Source: Chionoecetes opilio
Lineage: Eukaryota; Arthropoda; Malacostraca; Decapoda; Majidae
Direction of reading: 5' to 3'
Assembly (NCBI GenBank): GCA_016584305.1
Contig: JACEEZ010001188.1
Coordinates: 107,001-171,000, forward strand
Length of the DNA: 64,000 nt
Below the pieces are notes generated by a model. It did no database searches. It was given only the letters and a program-made list of their open reading frames with translations, and was not told the origin of the DNA. This document shows positions 13,535-24,480 of the stretch, in pieces. A program made the position numbers and the translations under genes. Positions within the stretch are counted from its first letter, which is position 1. Each line of letters opens with the position of its first letter.

Positions 13535-13981
13535 TACCTATGTTTTTATTATTTTATTTCTACTGTTAGTACCAGAAGTAGTAGTAGTAGTAATAGTTTT
13601 AATATGAGTGTCAATCATAGCTATTTGTGAGGTGAGGCTCATGGGCTGTGTTGGTGAAAGACAAAACGTGCCTTTTACAACAGACCACACAGTTCCACAA
13701 GGATGGAGGTCTCTAGAAAGAAAATAGTACTAGTATATAACTATTGTGTTTATCTACTTGTTTTGTAGTAGATGCTTAGGGGGTCCATAATTGAGCAGGG
13801 TTTCCCTGAAGAGGTCGAAGAATTGAGAAGTTTAGGGAACCCTGTTTTAAAGTTAAGATTGACCAAATGATATTTGGTGACGGGAACCCATAAGTATAAT
13901 TTATTTCCCGTATATCACAAATATATAAATACAGCCAGATAAATACATAATCCTGTATAAATCTGATTAATTTTTCCTTAG
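13535..13981 (+). other. Elp3 intron end, no feature beyond the acceptor
   Basis: AT-rich unique-looking sequence with a short (AGT)n tract near 13570. It ends with a pyrimidine tract and TTTTTCCTTAG, the acceptor of the next exon. A short antisense open frame here reads into the exon in reverse and is not supported. Confidence 0.5.
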
Positions 13982-14108
13982 GGGACACACTGTCAGGGCG
14001 GTCAGTGAGAGTTTCCATTACTCCAAGGATGCAGGCTTCAAGGTAGTTTCGCACATGATGCCTGACCTTCCTAATGTGGACTACGAGCGCGATGTGGAGC
14101 AGTTCATT
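13982..14108 (+). CDS. Elp3: Elongator complex protein 3, internal exon (GHTVRAV...)
   Basis: The exon codes for (R)[18 protein letters not shown], then [20 protein letters not shown] and EQFI, directly following the previous exon in the ELP3 protein. The acceptor AG is at 13980-13981, and the first base completes the Arg codon begun by AG at 5910. The donor is ATT/GTAAGT at 14109, so the exon is 127 bp and ends in phase 0. HMMPDLPN is a strongly conserved part of the radical-SAM barrel. Confidence 0.96.
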
Positions 14109-14848
14109 GTAAGTGTTGTTAACTCTATGCTATATTAAAATTGCTAAAATTAGTTCTTCAAAGATATCTATATCATAAAACTAGGTAGATTTCATCCATA
14201 GATCTTGGAAAGGCATACATTATTGTTGACTATTAAACCTTTTCTGGTATTCTAATGATATGTCAGACAGGTCATTTTACTTCCACAGAAGGCTATATAA
14301 TATAAAGACTACCTCTTGAAAGAGGTAGGTTAGTAGTTAGTTGGTAGTTGGAGGAAGAGAAAGGTTTGAAAGACTATTCTATTTCACCAGTTGTGAAGAT
14401 AAATGGGGAAAGCATCACTCAATCCCATTATTACCAGTAAATATTATAAAGGAGAGAAAGTATCTGTTGACCTTGTTTTAGGTGTAAGGAATAGACATGT
14501 CTAAGCTGCAAGTTTTGTACAATGAGGCTTTTCAGGAGTGGAGGCTTGCAGTAAGAAATGTAGATGGACATCATCTTTGAAAAATTATAGTAAACTGTAC
14601 ATATATGGCAAAACTGTAACAGAGGCTGGGAGAAAATTGTGAAAGAAATGAAGACTGCAAAAATATGTGGCTGTATGCATGGAAGGACAATAAGCTCCAA
14701 TAGGACCTCCCTGCTAGTTGATAGCCACTTTCTTGTGATATCCTAGAGATATTGAACCTCAGAGATGGTAATTTTATAATGCTTGCTTTTTATAGAAACT
14801 TCTTTCCTCAACCCACAGGTATCTATGAATATTCTCATTCATTTACAG
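14109..14848 (+). other. Elp3 intron, 740 bp, no feature recognised
   Basis: This is the only short intron in the window and the only one without an obvious transposon. It ends TCATTTACAG. A 14431-14700 antisense frame has no recognisable content. Confidence 0.6.
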
Positions 14849-15066
14849 GAATTCTTTGAGAACCCTGCATTCCGGCCTGATGGACTGAAGATCTACCCCA
14901 CCTTAGTTATCCGTGGGACAGGTCTTTATGAACTGTGGAAGACTGGCCGTTATAAGAGCTACCCGCCTAATACCCTTGTGGAATTGGTGGCCACCATTCT
15001 GTCGCTGGTGCCTCCCTGGGTTCGAGTCTACCGTGTTCAGAGGGACATACCCATGCCGCTTGTCAG
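14849..15066 (+). CDS. Elp3: Elongator complex protein 3, internal exon ([12 protein letters not shown]...)
   Basis: The exon codes for [20 protein letters not shown], then [20 protein letters not shown] and [14 protein letters not shown], near-identical to animal ELP3. Acceptor ATTTACAG/GAATTC, donor GTCAG/GTAGGT at 15067, 218 bp, ending with AG of a serine codon finished by C in the exon 45.6 kb downstream. No start codon belongs here: an in-frame ATG upstream of 14849 is intronic. Confidence 0.96.
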
Positions 15067-15553
15067 GTAGGTTTTCATGCCTTATCAAGGATCAAATATG
15101 TTATTCAGCATTTTCACCGTCAGAATCCATCTGGGTAAAACAAAATTTAAACTCCTTCTACTGTATTTACTAAATATTGCATCATTATCATCTGTGATGC
15201 TTCTTTGACTAAAGGGTATGAAATACAGTACGCCCTCTCGAACTCAATAAATCATGCCAAAACAGCACAGATTGTAGTACTTGTACTCACCAAAACATGG
15301 CTGATACTGAACTCTTGAAATGCAGTAATACTGTACACTGAGCACTCAGGTGTCAAAATAATCCAATTTAAGGCTAGAGAGGCAACAAAAGAACACGTGG
15401 TTGTATGAGCTCTGCGGGGAGATGTTGCCAAGAAAGCTTGCGAAAGACTGAGGTAGCCGAGGCTCGCATGGGAGAGGTCGGACTTGTACCAGTAAGGCCC
15501 GGACAATGCGAAAACTACGCCACAAGTGAATTTCGCCAAACGCGAATAGTACT
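15067..15553 (+). other. Start of the 45.6-kb Elp3 intron, unassigned
   Basis: No coding signal. TACGCCCTCTCGAACTCAAT at about 15230 resembles a Tigger-like MITE left end, and GCGAAAACTACGCC ... CGCCAAACGCGAATAG near 15510-15548 resembles T4 sub-terminal words, but no complete element could be closed. Confidence 0.35.
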
Positions 15554-15632
15554 TTAAGAACATAAGAACATAAGAAAATAAGGAACCTACAAGAGGCCGT
15601 GAGACCTACATGTGGTAGTTCCTGAAAGTCGT
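15554..15632 (-). repeat. LINE family 3 3'-end fragment
   Basis: The minus strand reads GGAACTACCACATGTAGGTC, CTTGTAGGTTCCTTATTTTC, then (TTCTTATG)n. This matches the 3' end of the plus-strand LINE at 53310-53398, including its repeat tail. It is extremely 5' truncated. Confidence 0.75.
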
Positions 15633-16157
15633 AAAAATATACATAATTTCAAAGACCTCAAATATTTTCCCCTAAAGTGGATCAACGGGGACCGTGCGCT
15701 TGCTTTCTTCCCAAGGCATAGCGCAAAACTCGCGGATCGCGAAACTCGGGTATTGAGAACACTGTAAAAATGCTTATTTAGTCCGGTGCGAGGTGTACCT
15801 ACCGTATTTTACAGCGTATAAGACTCATTTTTTCCCCAAAAAAATATCCTGAAAATGCCCCAAGCCCCTGTCCACCCAGCAGTGAATGGGTACCGGGTGT
15901 TAGCCAAGGGTTTGTGATCCGCCTCCCGGGGTGGTGGCTTCGGCCAACACTACGTAGAGGAGAGGAGGAGGAGAGGAGCTTGAGATTGACCTTGAATTGG
16001 GAGTCACCCAGCAGTTGCTGTCGGTGAAGCCTTTAGTCCGGCGTTCTTCCACACACATACTATTCTGTCCTACGTACGATACTTGATCTTGATCTTGATA
16101 TTACAGGTGACCTATTCTTCATAGGCCAGGCCTTTGAACCAGTGTTACATAAAATAA

Positions 16158-16615
16158 GTAACACCTCAAAATAAGTAGCACCTGACCTCACACCCCCGCC
16201 GATCCTTACTTATTTACCACAAAATACTCCTTTGTAAGTGATTAACAAGGACGTGTGTGGTACTGTGGTTGCTGGAGGTACTGGAGGAGACAGGAGAGAA
16301 GAGAGGAAGGCATTGGAGGTACCGTTGAGAAGGGAGGAAAACATTACTGTAGTGATTACTGTAGTAAGAGCAAGGCATTGAGTGATCTAGCTCTGTACAC
16401 GTTTTATGTCTATGTTAGTGTGCATTTATGTATGACAAGGCAGGTGAAGGGATTATCTTGTTAAAAACTTCCATCTCTGTCTCTCGATTCGTCTTCTTCT
16501 AGTGACCTTTGACGCTTAGTATCGCTTCATAGGTTCTCTTCAAACTTAAGTAGGGAATAAGTAAGGAACGGCGGAGGTGTAAGGTTTAAAGGTGCTACTT
16601 ATTTTGAGGTGTTAC
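16158..16615. mobile_element. Short MITE with perfect 26-bp inverted ends
   Basis: GTAACACCTCAAAATAAGTA then GCACCT (16158-16183) is the exact reverse complement of 16590-16615. The element is 458 bp and non-coding. A diverged relative lies inverted at about 48715-49413. The flanks (ATAA left, ATAT right) do not show a clear duplication. Confidence 0.75.
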
Positions 16616-16636
16616 ATATCTTATTTCATTATCCTT

Positions 16637-16897
16637 GATGAGGGCTGTAAAATCCACTTAAAATCTTTCTCTGCACCGTCGAGTAGCCTAAGAACACCCA
16701 CACGCTGCCCATTAACTCTACCTTCGATTGCGAGGGCATCAGAGGACACAGGGCGGCATGAGCCTCTAATCACAGGCGTCAATATAGACATTATGTCTGC
16801 ATCACCACGGGCGAGGGCTAACCATCACAGCCCTCAAGTGAACCTCCAGGGCCTACCATCCCACCCTTGGAGCTCACGGCCTAACGGCACTGTAGGT
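16637..16897 (+). repeat. tRNA-derived SINE, head truncated
   Basis: It starts at GATGAGGGCTGTAAAATCC, just after where the B box would be, and runs through the conserved body to a (CA)n-like tail at 16898-16921. The same truncation point and left flank occur in the inverted copy at 48692, so both descend from one insertion. Confidence 0.7.
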
Positions 16898-17140
16898 ACA
16901 CACACACACACATACACACACGACCAAAGAAGTAGTAAAAGTAATCAAACATAAGGAAAATTTAGTAAGAGATACGGTGGACAAAAAGAAATGTATCATA
17001 ATTTTTGGTCTCAAAGAAAAAGTGCTGCCCAAGAAAAACATAAGAGAAGAGGAAGAAAAGAAAGTGTCAAAAGAAATATTTAAAGTAGTAGAAGAAAATA
17101 CGGAGATAGAAGAATAAATAGAAGAGATACATAGGTTAGG

Positions 17141-18097
17141 CCATAGACCACTGTAAATCTTGACTGCGCACGGAATATCGTCCTGTTGCACAAGGGCCTG
17201 AAGTCGGAGGGCCGCTCGGATTCATATATATGTATATATGGATCATATAGACTGGTTTATCAGTATATATGATATACTGTAATCTTCGTAAATTTTTGTT
17301 CTATAATATTATCAAATAAAAAATAGTAAAACACGCTAAAGAAATGCCATTACGAGACTGAAGAAATATGCATGAACTTAATATTCACTTCAACTCTTCG
17401 CCATTTAAAACTTTGCGAGACATCTTTTATCATGAAGGGTATCAATAGAAGCGCACTTTTATTAGCTTTCCATTGATGTATTTCGTTTTCTGATAAATGA
17501 ATTACCACCATGTATAAATTAGCGTTAACTAAATAAATAAAATCATCAATCGGGTAATTTTCCCGATTGATGAGGTTATTTATTTAGTTAAAGCTAATTT
17601 ATACATGGTGCTAATTCATTTATCAGAAAACGAAATATATAAGTAAATAAATAACATCATCAATCGGGAAAATTACCCGATTGATGATTTTATTTATTAA
17701 TTTAACGCTAATTTATGCATGGTTCTAATTCATTTATCATATAACGAAATATATCAATAGAAAGCTGATACAATTGCGCTTCTATTGATACCCTTCATGA
17801 TAAAAGTTGACTCGCAAAGTTTTAAATGGCGAAGAGGTGAAGTGAATATTAAGTTCATGCATATTTCTTCAGTCTCGTAATGGCATTTCTTTAGCGTGAT
17901 TTACGGTTTTTTATTTGATAATATTATAGAACAAACATTTACAAAGATTACAGTATATCATATATACTGATAAACCAGTCTATATGATAGTCTATAGACC
18001 ACTATATCACTTTGTCGGGCAGGTTGCAGGCCGCTATGCAGCCTGGCAATTTCAAAACATTGTCGCGTGAACAGTCCAGAGATATAGTGGTCTATGG
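17141..18097. mobile_element. Foldback transposon with long inverted repeat and TTAGG duplication
   Basis: The ends are CCATAGACCACT and its reverse complement AGTGGTCTATGG. TTAGG flanks it on both sides (17136-17140 and 18098-18102), and the uninterrupted LINE copy B has a single TTAGG at that point. The interior is a large imperfect palindrome: roughly 17243-17530 pairs with 17740-17990, and the centre repeats CATCAATCGGGTAATTTTCC in both orientations. It encodes no protein. Confidence 0.85.
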
Positions 18098-18330
18098 TTA
18101 GGCAAATAAGAGGAGGGAGGGGACTGTCCCTTAAAAGTTAAGTTTAGGTCACAAACTACAGCACAAGATATATTGTCTAAGGCATGGAAACTGGCAAAGA
18201 CAGAAGAATAAAAGAAAATATGGATAAGAAAAGATATGAATAAGGAAGAAAGAGCTAGATTGAATGTACTGTTTAAAGAAGCCAAAGAAAAAAACGAATT
18301 GAGAATGGAAGAGGAAAAACTTAAATTCTA

Positions 18331-21300
18331 TTGGAGAGTTTTGGACCAAAAACTGAAGAAGTGGTATCTAAAAGAGAAAGAGTAAGAGAAGACAATTCAA
18401 AGGAAAATGAAAAAGGATGGCGGGTATCGTACACAAATATAAATGGGCTAGTGTCAACATTAACAGAAGTAAATGATTACCTGAGAGCCAAGAAACCAGA
18501 CATATTGGGTTTAGTAGAAACGAAGCTGAGTGATTCTGAGGATGTGCCAGTTGGGGAGGGTCAATATAATGTATGGAGGCGAAACAGAAATCAGAAAAAG
18601 GGAGGTGGTGTAATGGTGTTAACAAGGAAGGATGTGGTAGTAGGGAATGTGGAAAAAGGAGAAGGTATGGCAGAGGTGTTGAAGGTAGAGTTGGTGATGA
18701 AAAAAGAAGAATAAGAGACTTAGTACTCGCATACGTTCCACCTAAGACAAATTCTTGGGGGAGAGAAGAGTATGGAGACATGATAAGAGACACAAGCAAA
18801 TGTTTAAAGGATACGATGGAAAATTGTGAGAACATAATTTTGATGGGAGATTTTAACTGCAAAGAAGTTTGCTGGGAAGAATGGTATACTGAAAGAGGAG
18901 AAGACTCATGGGGTGGTACATTGTTGGATTTGGTAATGAATAACATCATGACTCAGTGGATTAAAGAGAATACAAGATTCAGAGGTAGCGAAGAACCATC
19001 AAGACTAGATATACTATTGACAAAAGAACTGGAAATAATTAGTAAAGTAAATTATCAGTGCCCACTTGGAAAGAGTGACCAATTACTTATTGAATTTGAA
19101 GTAAATGATAGCAAAAAAGAGGGGCGAAGAGAAGAACACAAGAATGGAAGATACAATTATGGAAAAATAGACTTTGACGGATTAAGAACATTCTTCGGAG
19201 AGACAGACTGGAGTAATTTCCATGCAGCAAGGAGTACCCAGAAAAAATGGGATGAGTTCATCCGAATTAATACCGAAGGAATAAATAGTTATGTTCCAAG
19301 GATAGTTATCAGAGAAAAGAAAAAGAATGAATGGTTTAACAGAAAATGTGAATTAGCAAGACAAGAAAGAGAAAAAACATGGAATATTTGGAGGAAAAAA
19401 GGAGGTATCAACCATTGGGAGAAGTACAAAACAACTAGAAATGAATATGTAAGAATCCGAAGAGAAGAAGAAAGTAACTATGAGAGGAATATAATAGAAA
19501 AATGTAAAAACGAACCGAAACTTTTCTATAGATATATAATTGGAAAAATGAAAAACTAGAAAGGAATAGATAAGCTGAAGGTAGAAGGCATACTGTACGA
19601 AGATGCACTACAACAGGCTGAGGTGATGAATAAGTGCTTACAGACTGTATTTACAAGAGAAAGTGAATTTAAAACGAAAAATATAATAGCAAAAGAAAAT
19701 ATAATGGAAGACATAAAAGGAAACGAAATAGAAGTAAAAAGGCTAATGGAAAGTCAAGATGTGAGAAAAGCCCCGGGTCCAGATGGAGTGTCGAACTGGA
19801 TAATGAAAGAGTGCAGTAACCAACTAGCAGGAAAGTTACATAGTGTAATAGAGAGTTCACTCAAGGAGAGCAGAGTCCCCGCTTGATTGGAAAAGAGCAA
19901 ATATTGTGCTAATTCACAAAGGAGGAGACAAAGAAAAATATAATAGCAAAAGAAAATATAATGGAAGACATAAAAGTAGACGTAATAGAAGTAAAAAGGC
20001 TAATGGAAAGTCAAGATGTGAGAAAAGCCCCGGGTCCAGATGGAGTGTCGAACTGGATTATGAAAGAGTGCAGTAACCAACTAGCAGGAAAGTTACATAG
20101 TGTAATTGAGAGTTCACTCAAGGAGAGCAGAGTCCCGCTTGATTGGAAAAGAGCAAATATTGTGCCAATTCACAAAGGAGACAAAGAAGAACCACTAAAT
20201 TACAGGCCAGTATCATTAACAAGTGTAGTGTCAAAAATGTGTGAAAAAATTGTGAAGGACAGATGGTTGAAATACTTGGAAGAGACAAACACACTCGCAG
20301 GTGGCCAGTTTGGTTTTAGAGGAGGAATGTCATGTACAACGAACTTATTAAGCTTTTACTCGAGAGTGATCGATGTGACACAGGAAAGAGAGGGGTGGGT
20401 CGATTGCATATACTTGGACCTAAAGAAGGCATTTGACAAGGTACCTCACAAGAGACTGCTCTGGAAGCTAGAACATGTAGGAGGATTGAAGGGTGGTTTG
20501 CTGAAGTGGATGGAAGACTTTTTGAGCAACAGAGAGATGAGAACAGTAACAAAAGATCAGAAGTCAGAATGGTGCAGAGTGATAAGTGGAGTTCCTCAAG
20601 GATCAGTATTGGCCCCAGTGATGTTTTTGGTCTATGTAATTGATATGACAGAAGGAGTGAACAGTTATATGAGATTATTCGCTGATGATGCAAAATTACT
20701 AAGAAAAGTAGAAAGTAAAGAGGACTGTGAGGATCTACTAAAGGATCTAGATAAGATTTTTAGATGGAGCCAACTATGGGAAATGGAGTTTAATGTTAAA
20801 AAGTGTAAAGTGATGGAAGTGGGCAGTAGCAAAAAGAGACAGAGAGGAAAGTATTCGATGGGAAATGTATGGATAATCAAAACAAAGGTCGAAAAAGATC
20901 TGGGAGTGTGGATTACGGACAATTTGTCACCGGAGAAGCATATAAACAAGATCACAGGAGATACATATCAGTTGCTGAGGAATATAAGAATGGCATTCAA
21001 ATATCTGGATGAAGAGATGATTAAGAAATTGATAATATCTTTGATTCGACCAAGGTTGGAATGTGATTTGGCAGTGATTTGGTCACCACATAAAAAGAAG
21101 GATATAAGGAAGATTGAGAGAATACAAAGAGCAGCCACAAAAATGGCTCCAAGCCTGAGAGATTTACCATATGAGTAAAGACTTTCAAGACTAAAGCTCC
21201 CAAATCTTGAGAAAAGAAGAGGAAGGAGAGATTTTATAGCAGTATATAGAGCATCAATGGGTCTGGAAAACATTGATAGAGAAGATCTGTTTGTGTGGGA

Positions 21301-21499
21301 TGATAGAAGTGCAAGAGGTCATGAAAAGAAATTGAAAAGGACAACATGCAAGAGGGACATAAAAAAATACAGCTTCCCGTATAGAAGCATAGAAGCCTGG
21401 GACAACCTTGATGCAAAAGTGATTAATGCAAGAAGTATTCAGGACTTCAAAGACAAACTGGATAATAGTAGATTTGGAGACGGGACAGTACGAGCATAG
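18331..21499 (+). pseudogene. LINE family 1 ORF2, copy A: endonuclease and reverse transcriptase, broken
   Basis: ORF2p copies the element RNA into DNA at a nicked target. The endonuclease domain is visible as SYTNINGL, LGLVETK, MGDFNCKE and SRLDILLTK. The final SDH motif reads GKSDQ here (GKSDH in copy B), losing the catalytic histidine. The reverse transcriptase shows KAPGPDGVSNWI, NYRPVSLTSV, QFGFRGGMSC, YLDLKKAFDKVPH, GVPQGSVLAP and FADDAKLL (20675-20698). Damage: a one-base loss near 18703, a TAG at 19558, a 257-bp tandem duplication (19684-20197) that shifts frame, and TAA at 21176. The C-terminal FKDKLDNSRFGDG and stop are intact. It overlaps ORF1 by about 50 bp in another frame, as in copy B. 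Confidence 0.9.
19684..20197 (+). repeat. 257-bp tandem duplication inside ORF2
   Basis: TAATAGCAAAAGAAAATATA occurs at 19684 and 19941, and the copies run in parallel through KAPGPDGVSNWI to the ANIV region. The period of 257 is not a multiple of three, so it breaks the frame. Copies B and C have the segment once. Confidence 0.9.
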
Positions 21500-21761
21500 C
21501 TCTTTTCCTGTATGTTACAACTAGGTAAATACAACTGGGTAAATACACACACACAGCTGTCAGCTGTGTGTAACAGATGCGCTCAAGAAGGCTCCTAACA
21601 CAACTGGCTATTGTGACTGGCTGCTGTGGCCAAACAAGGACGCAAAGGACCCAAAAAGACCTTGAGTACTTACAGGTGAGAGCTATGCAGTTAAATAGTC
21701 TCGTCTCTATATGATTAGCCTAAAAGGTGCAAAAATAGGAAGTGAAAAAAAGTAAACAAAG

Positions 21762-22654
21762 ATGGAAGATCCCACCAAAACACCTTTTGTCGCTTTTGAT
21801 ACCAAAGAAAAAGACATATTAGGGCTGAAAATGAACCAGGCAAGAGTCTTCATGCTAGGAAGTGTGGTACACGAATTAATGGATAAATTAGATAAGATGG
21901 AAAAGAAAGTGTACGTACTGGAAAAAGATAATTCTATTTAAAAAAATAGAGTGGACGAATTAAATGGTAAACAAGACAACGAAAAGGTAGTGAAAATGCA
22001 TGCATAAATTAATGCAGTACATAAGAAATGGAAAATGACACAAGAGGAAATAAAAGATGAAAGAAAGACATGGAAGATAGAAAAAGAAAAAGACCAAGAA
22101 AGTTTACGTCAGATAATAGAAGATCAAGAAAATGAAAAGAAAAATCTGACCAAAGAAGTAGTAAAAGTAATGAAACAAAAGGAAAATTTAGTTAGAGATA
22201 CAGTGGACAAAAAGAAATGTGTCATCATTTATGGTCTCAAAGAAAAAGTGCTGCCCAAGAAAACATAAGAGAAGAGGAAGAAAAGAATGTGTCAAAAGAA
22301 ATATTTAAAGTAGTAGAAGAAAATACGGAGATAGAAGAAGAAATAGAAGAGATACATAGGTTAGGCAAATATGAAGAGGGAGGGGCCCTTAAATGCCCCT
22401 TAAAAGTTAAGTTTAGGTCACAAAATACAGCACAAGATATATTGTCTAAGGCATGGAAACTGGCAAAGACAGAAGAATATAAGAAAATATGGATAAGAAA
22501 AGATATGAATGAGGAAGAAAGAGCTAGATTGAATGTACTGTTTAAAGAAGCCAAAGAAAAAAACCAATTGAGAATGGAAGAGGAAAAACAGAAATTCTAT
22601 TGGAGAGTTTTAGACCAAAAACTGAAGAAGTGGTATCTAAAAGAGAAAGAGTAA
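21762..22654 (+). pseudogene. LINE family 1 ORF1, nearly complete
   Basis: ORF1 products of such LINEs bind element RNA. The ATG at 21762 gives MEDPTKTPFVAFDTKEK. A Lys/Glu-rich coiled-coil region (about 22020-22200) is followed by an RRM-like KKCVIIYGLKEK and a basic tail (SKAWKLAKTEEYKKIWIRKD). TAA stops at 21939 and 22005 and a frameshift near 22255 (one A fewer than copy A) break it. It ends at 22654 and overlaps the ORF2 ATG at 22600 by 55 bp in a different frame. The start is chosen because it is the first ATG giving family-like sequence. Confidence 0.75.
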
Positions 22655-23355
22655 GAGAAGACAGTTTAAAGGAAAATGAAAATGGATGGCGGGTATCGTA
22701 CACAAATATAAATGGGCTAGTGTCAACATTAACAGAAGTAAACTATTACCTGAGAGCCAAGAAATCAGACATATTGGGTTTAGTAGAAACGAAGCAGAGT
22801 GATTCTGAGGATGTGCCAGTTGGGGAGGGTCAATATAATGGATGGAGGCGAAACAGAAATCAGAAAAAGGGAGGTGGTGTAATGGTGTTAACAAGGAAGG
22901 ATGTGGTAGTAGGGAATGTGGAAAAAGGAGAAGGTATGGCAGAGGTGTTGAAGGTAGAGTTGGTGATGAAAAAAGGAAGAATAAGAGACTTAGTACTCGT
23001 ATACGTTCCACCTAAGACAAATTCCTGGGGGAGAGAAGAGTATGGAGACATGATAAGAGACACAAGCAAATGTTTAAAGAATACGATGGAAAATTGTGAG
23101 AACATAATTTTGATGGGAGATTTTAACTGCAAAGAAGTTTGCTGGGAAGAATGGTATACTGAAGGAGGAGAAAACTCATGGGGTGGTACATTGTTGGATT
23201 TGGTAAAGAATAACATTATGACTCAGTGGATTAAAGAGAATACAAGATTCAGAGGTAGCAAAGAACCATCAAGACTAGATCTACTATTGACAAAAGAACT
23301 GGAAATAATTAGAAAAGTAAATTATCAGTGCCCACTTGGAAAGAGCGACCATGTA

Positions 23356-24156
23356 CAGTCAAACCTCGATATAACGGACTAAAGGGGGGGAGGAGGAGTC
23401 CGTTATAGCCGATTGTCCGTTATAGCGAGGGTATTTTCCCAAGGGGGGAAAAATATATGAAAAAACCGGAAAAATTGTGAAATAAATGAGAAATAATTAC
23501 AAACACAACCAGACTGTGTAGCTATGTTGGGAGGTAAACAGTGACTGGCACTACATGCTGAATTTGGTCCGCTCCTACACGTGAAGTAAATGAGAAATAA
23601 TCACAAACACAACCAGACCGTGTAGCTAGTCAAGCTCAAGCTCTAGTGAAAGGTAAACAAATTACAACGAGCCAGATTCAGCCGTGGCTTCCAAAGGTAT
23701 TGCTTATTATCATGACTAATGCTCATTATTATATATATTATATGGTTGTGAACTGCAGTTCTATACACGTGTCACTATTTAGGTCAGTGTAGCGCTGCGT
23801 GTCGCCTTAAATAAGGGTGATTTAGGGTGTTGAGGTGACAGGGAGACGTAGCAGCGGCCACGCCATAACACTAATAGTCACTATTTTAAACAATACACAC
23901 CTTCTAACACTAAATCACTAGCAACACAGGCTCCTTCCTTATAATATTATATCTTAATATGTGATGCATCAAAACTCCTTAAAACCCAAGCATTCCAAAA
24001 TAAAATGAGAAAATAATGCAATAATGTTGAGTTGACAATGCGAGCAGCGATAAGCGGTCTAATATGAAAGAAAAAAAAAAAGAAAAAGTCACGCAAATGG
24101 AGTCCGTTATATCCGATGTCCGTTACATCGAGGTCCGTTATATCGAGGTTTGACTG
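23356..24156. mobile_element. Tigger-like MITE in the LINE, complete, TA duplication
   Basis: It starts CAGTCAAACCTCGATATAAC after TA (23354-23355) and ends with the reverse complement before TA (24157-24158). Removing 803 bp restores GACCATGTACTTATTGAATT, colinear with copy A. Non-coding, 801 bp. Confidence 0.92.
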
Positions 24157-24480
24157 TACTTATTGAATTTGAAATAAATTATAGGAAAAAAGAGGGGAGA
24201 AGAGAAGAACACAAGAAAGGAAGATACAATTATCTAAAAGCAGACATTGACTGATTAAGCACATTCTTCGGAGAGACAGACTGGAGTAGTTTCCATGCAA
24301 CAAGGAGTACCCAGAAAAAATGGGATGAGTTCATCCGAATTTACACAGAAGGAATAAATAGATATGTTCCAAGGATAGTTATCAGAGAAAAGAAAGAGAA
24401 TGAATGGTTTAACAGAAAATGCAAATTAGCAAGACTAGAAAAAGAAAAAACATGGAATAGTTGGAGGAAAAAAGGAGGTA

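Larger units (their letters stand above)
15687..16897 (+). mobile_element. T4-type composite element (5' damaged) with SINE
   Basis: T4 sub-terminal words (GCGCTTGCTTTCTTCCCAAG, CGAAACTCGGGTATTGAGAA) are followed by a TACCGTATTTT-family end (15799), then 16158-16615 and a SINE. The same order occurs inverted at 49852 back to 48495, so these are two copies of one composite. The left T4 terminus is missing. Confidence 0.6.
16922..21555 (+). mobile_element. LINE family 1, copy A (5' truncated, 3' complete)
   Basis: A non-LTR retrotransposon (Jockey/CR1-like) beginning inside ORF1, with the ORF1 C-terminal part (16922-17140 and 18098-18384), ORF2 (18331-21499) and a 3' tail made of AACTAGGTAAATAC and AACTGGGTAAATAC then ACACAC. 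A 957-bp foldback element (17141-18097) interrupts ORF1. Copy B of the same family follows immediately in the same direction. Confidence 0.85.

Noticed and set aside
14783..14848. In-frame ATG just upstream of the EFFENPAF exon
   Set aside because: It lies before the splice acceptor, and the protein needs no start here because the previous exon joins in phase 0.
18368..18949. Long antisense frames over the LINE ORFs (also 20316-20955, 22637-23216, 54772-55867)
   Set aside because: Antisense shadows of purine-rich LINE coding sequence, rich in Ser/Leu/Phe with no recognisable domain.
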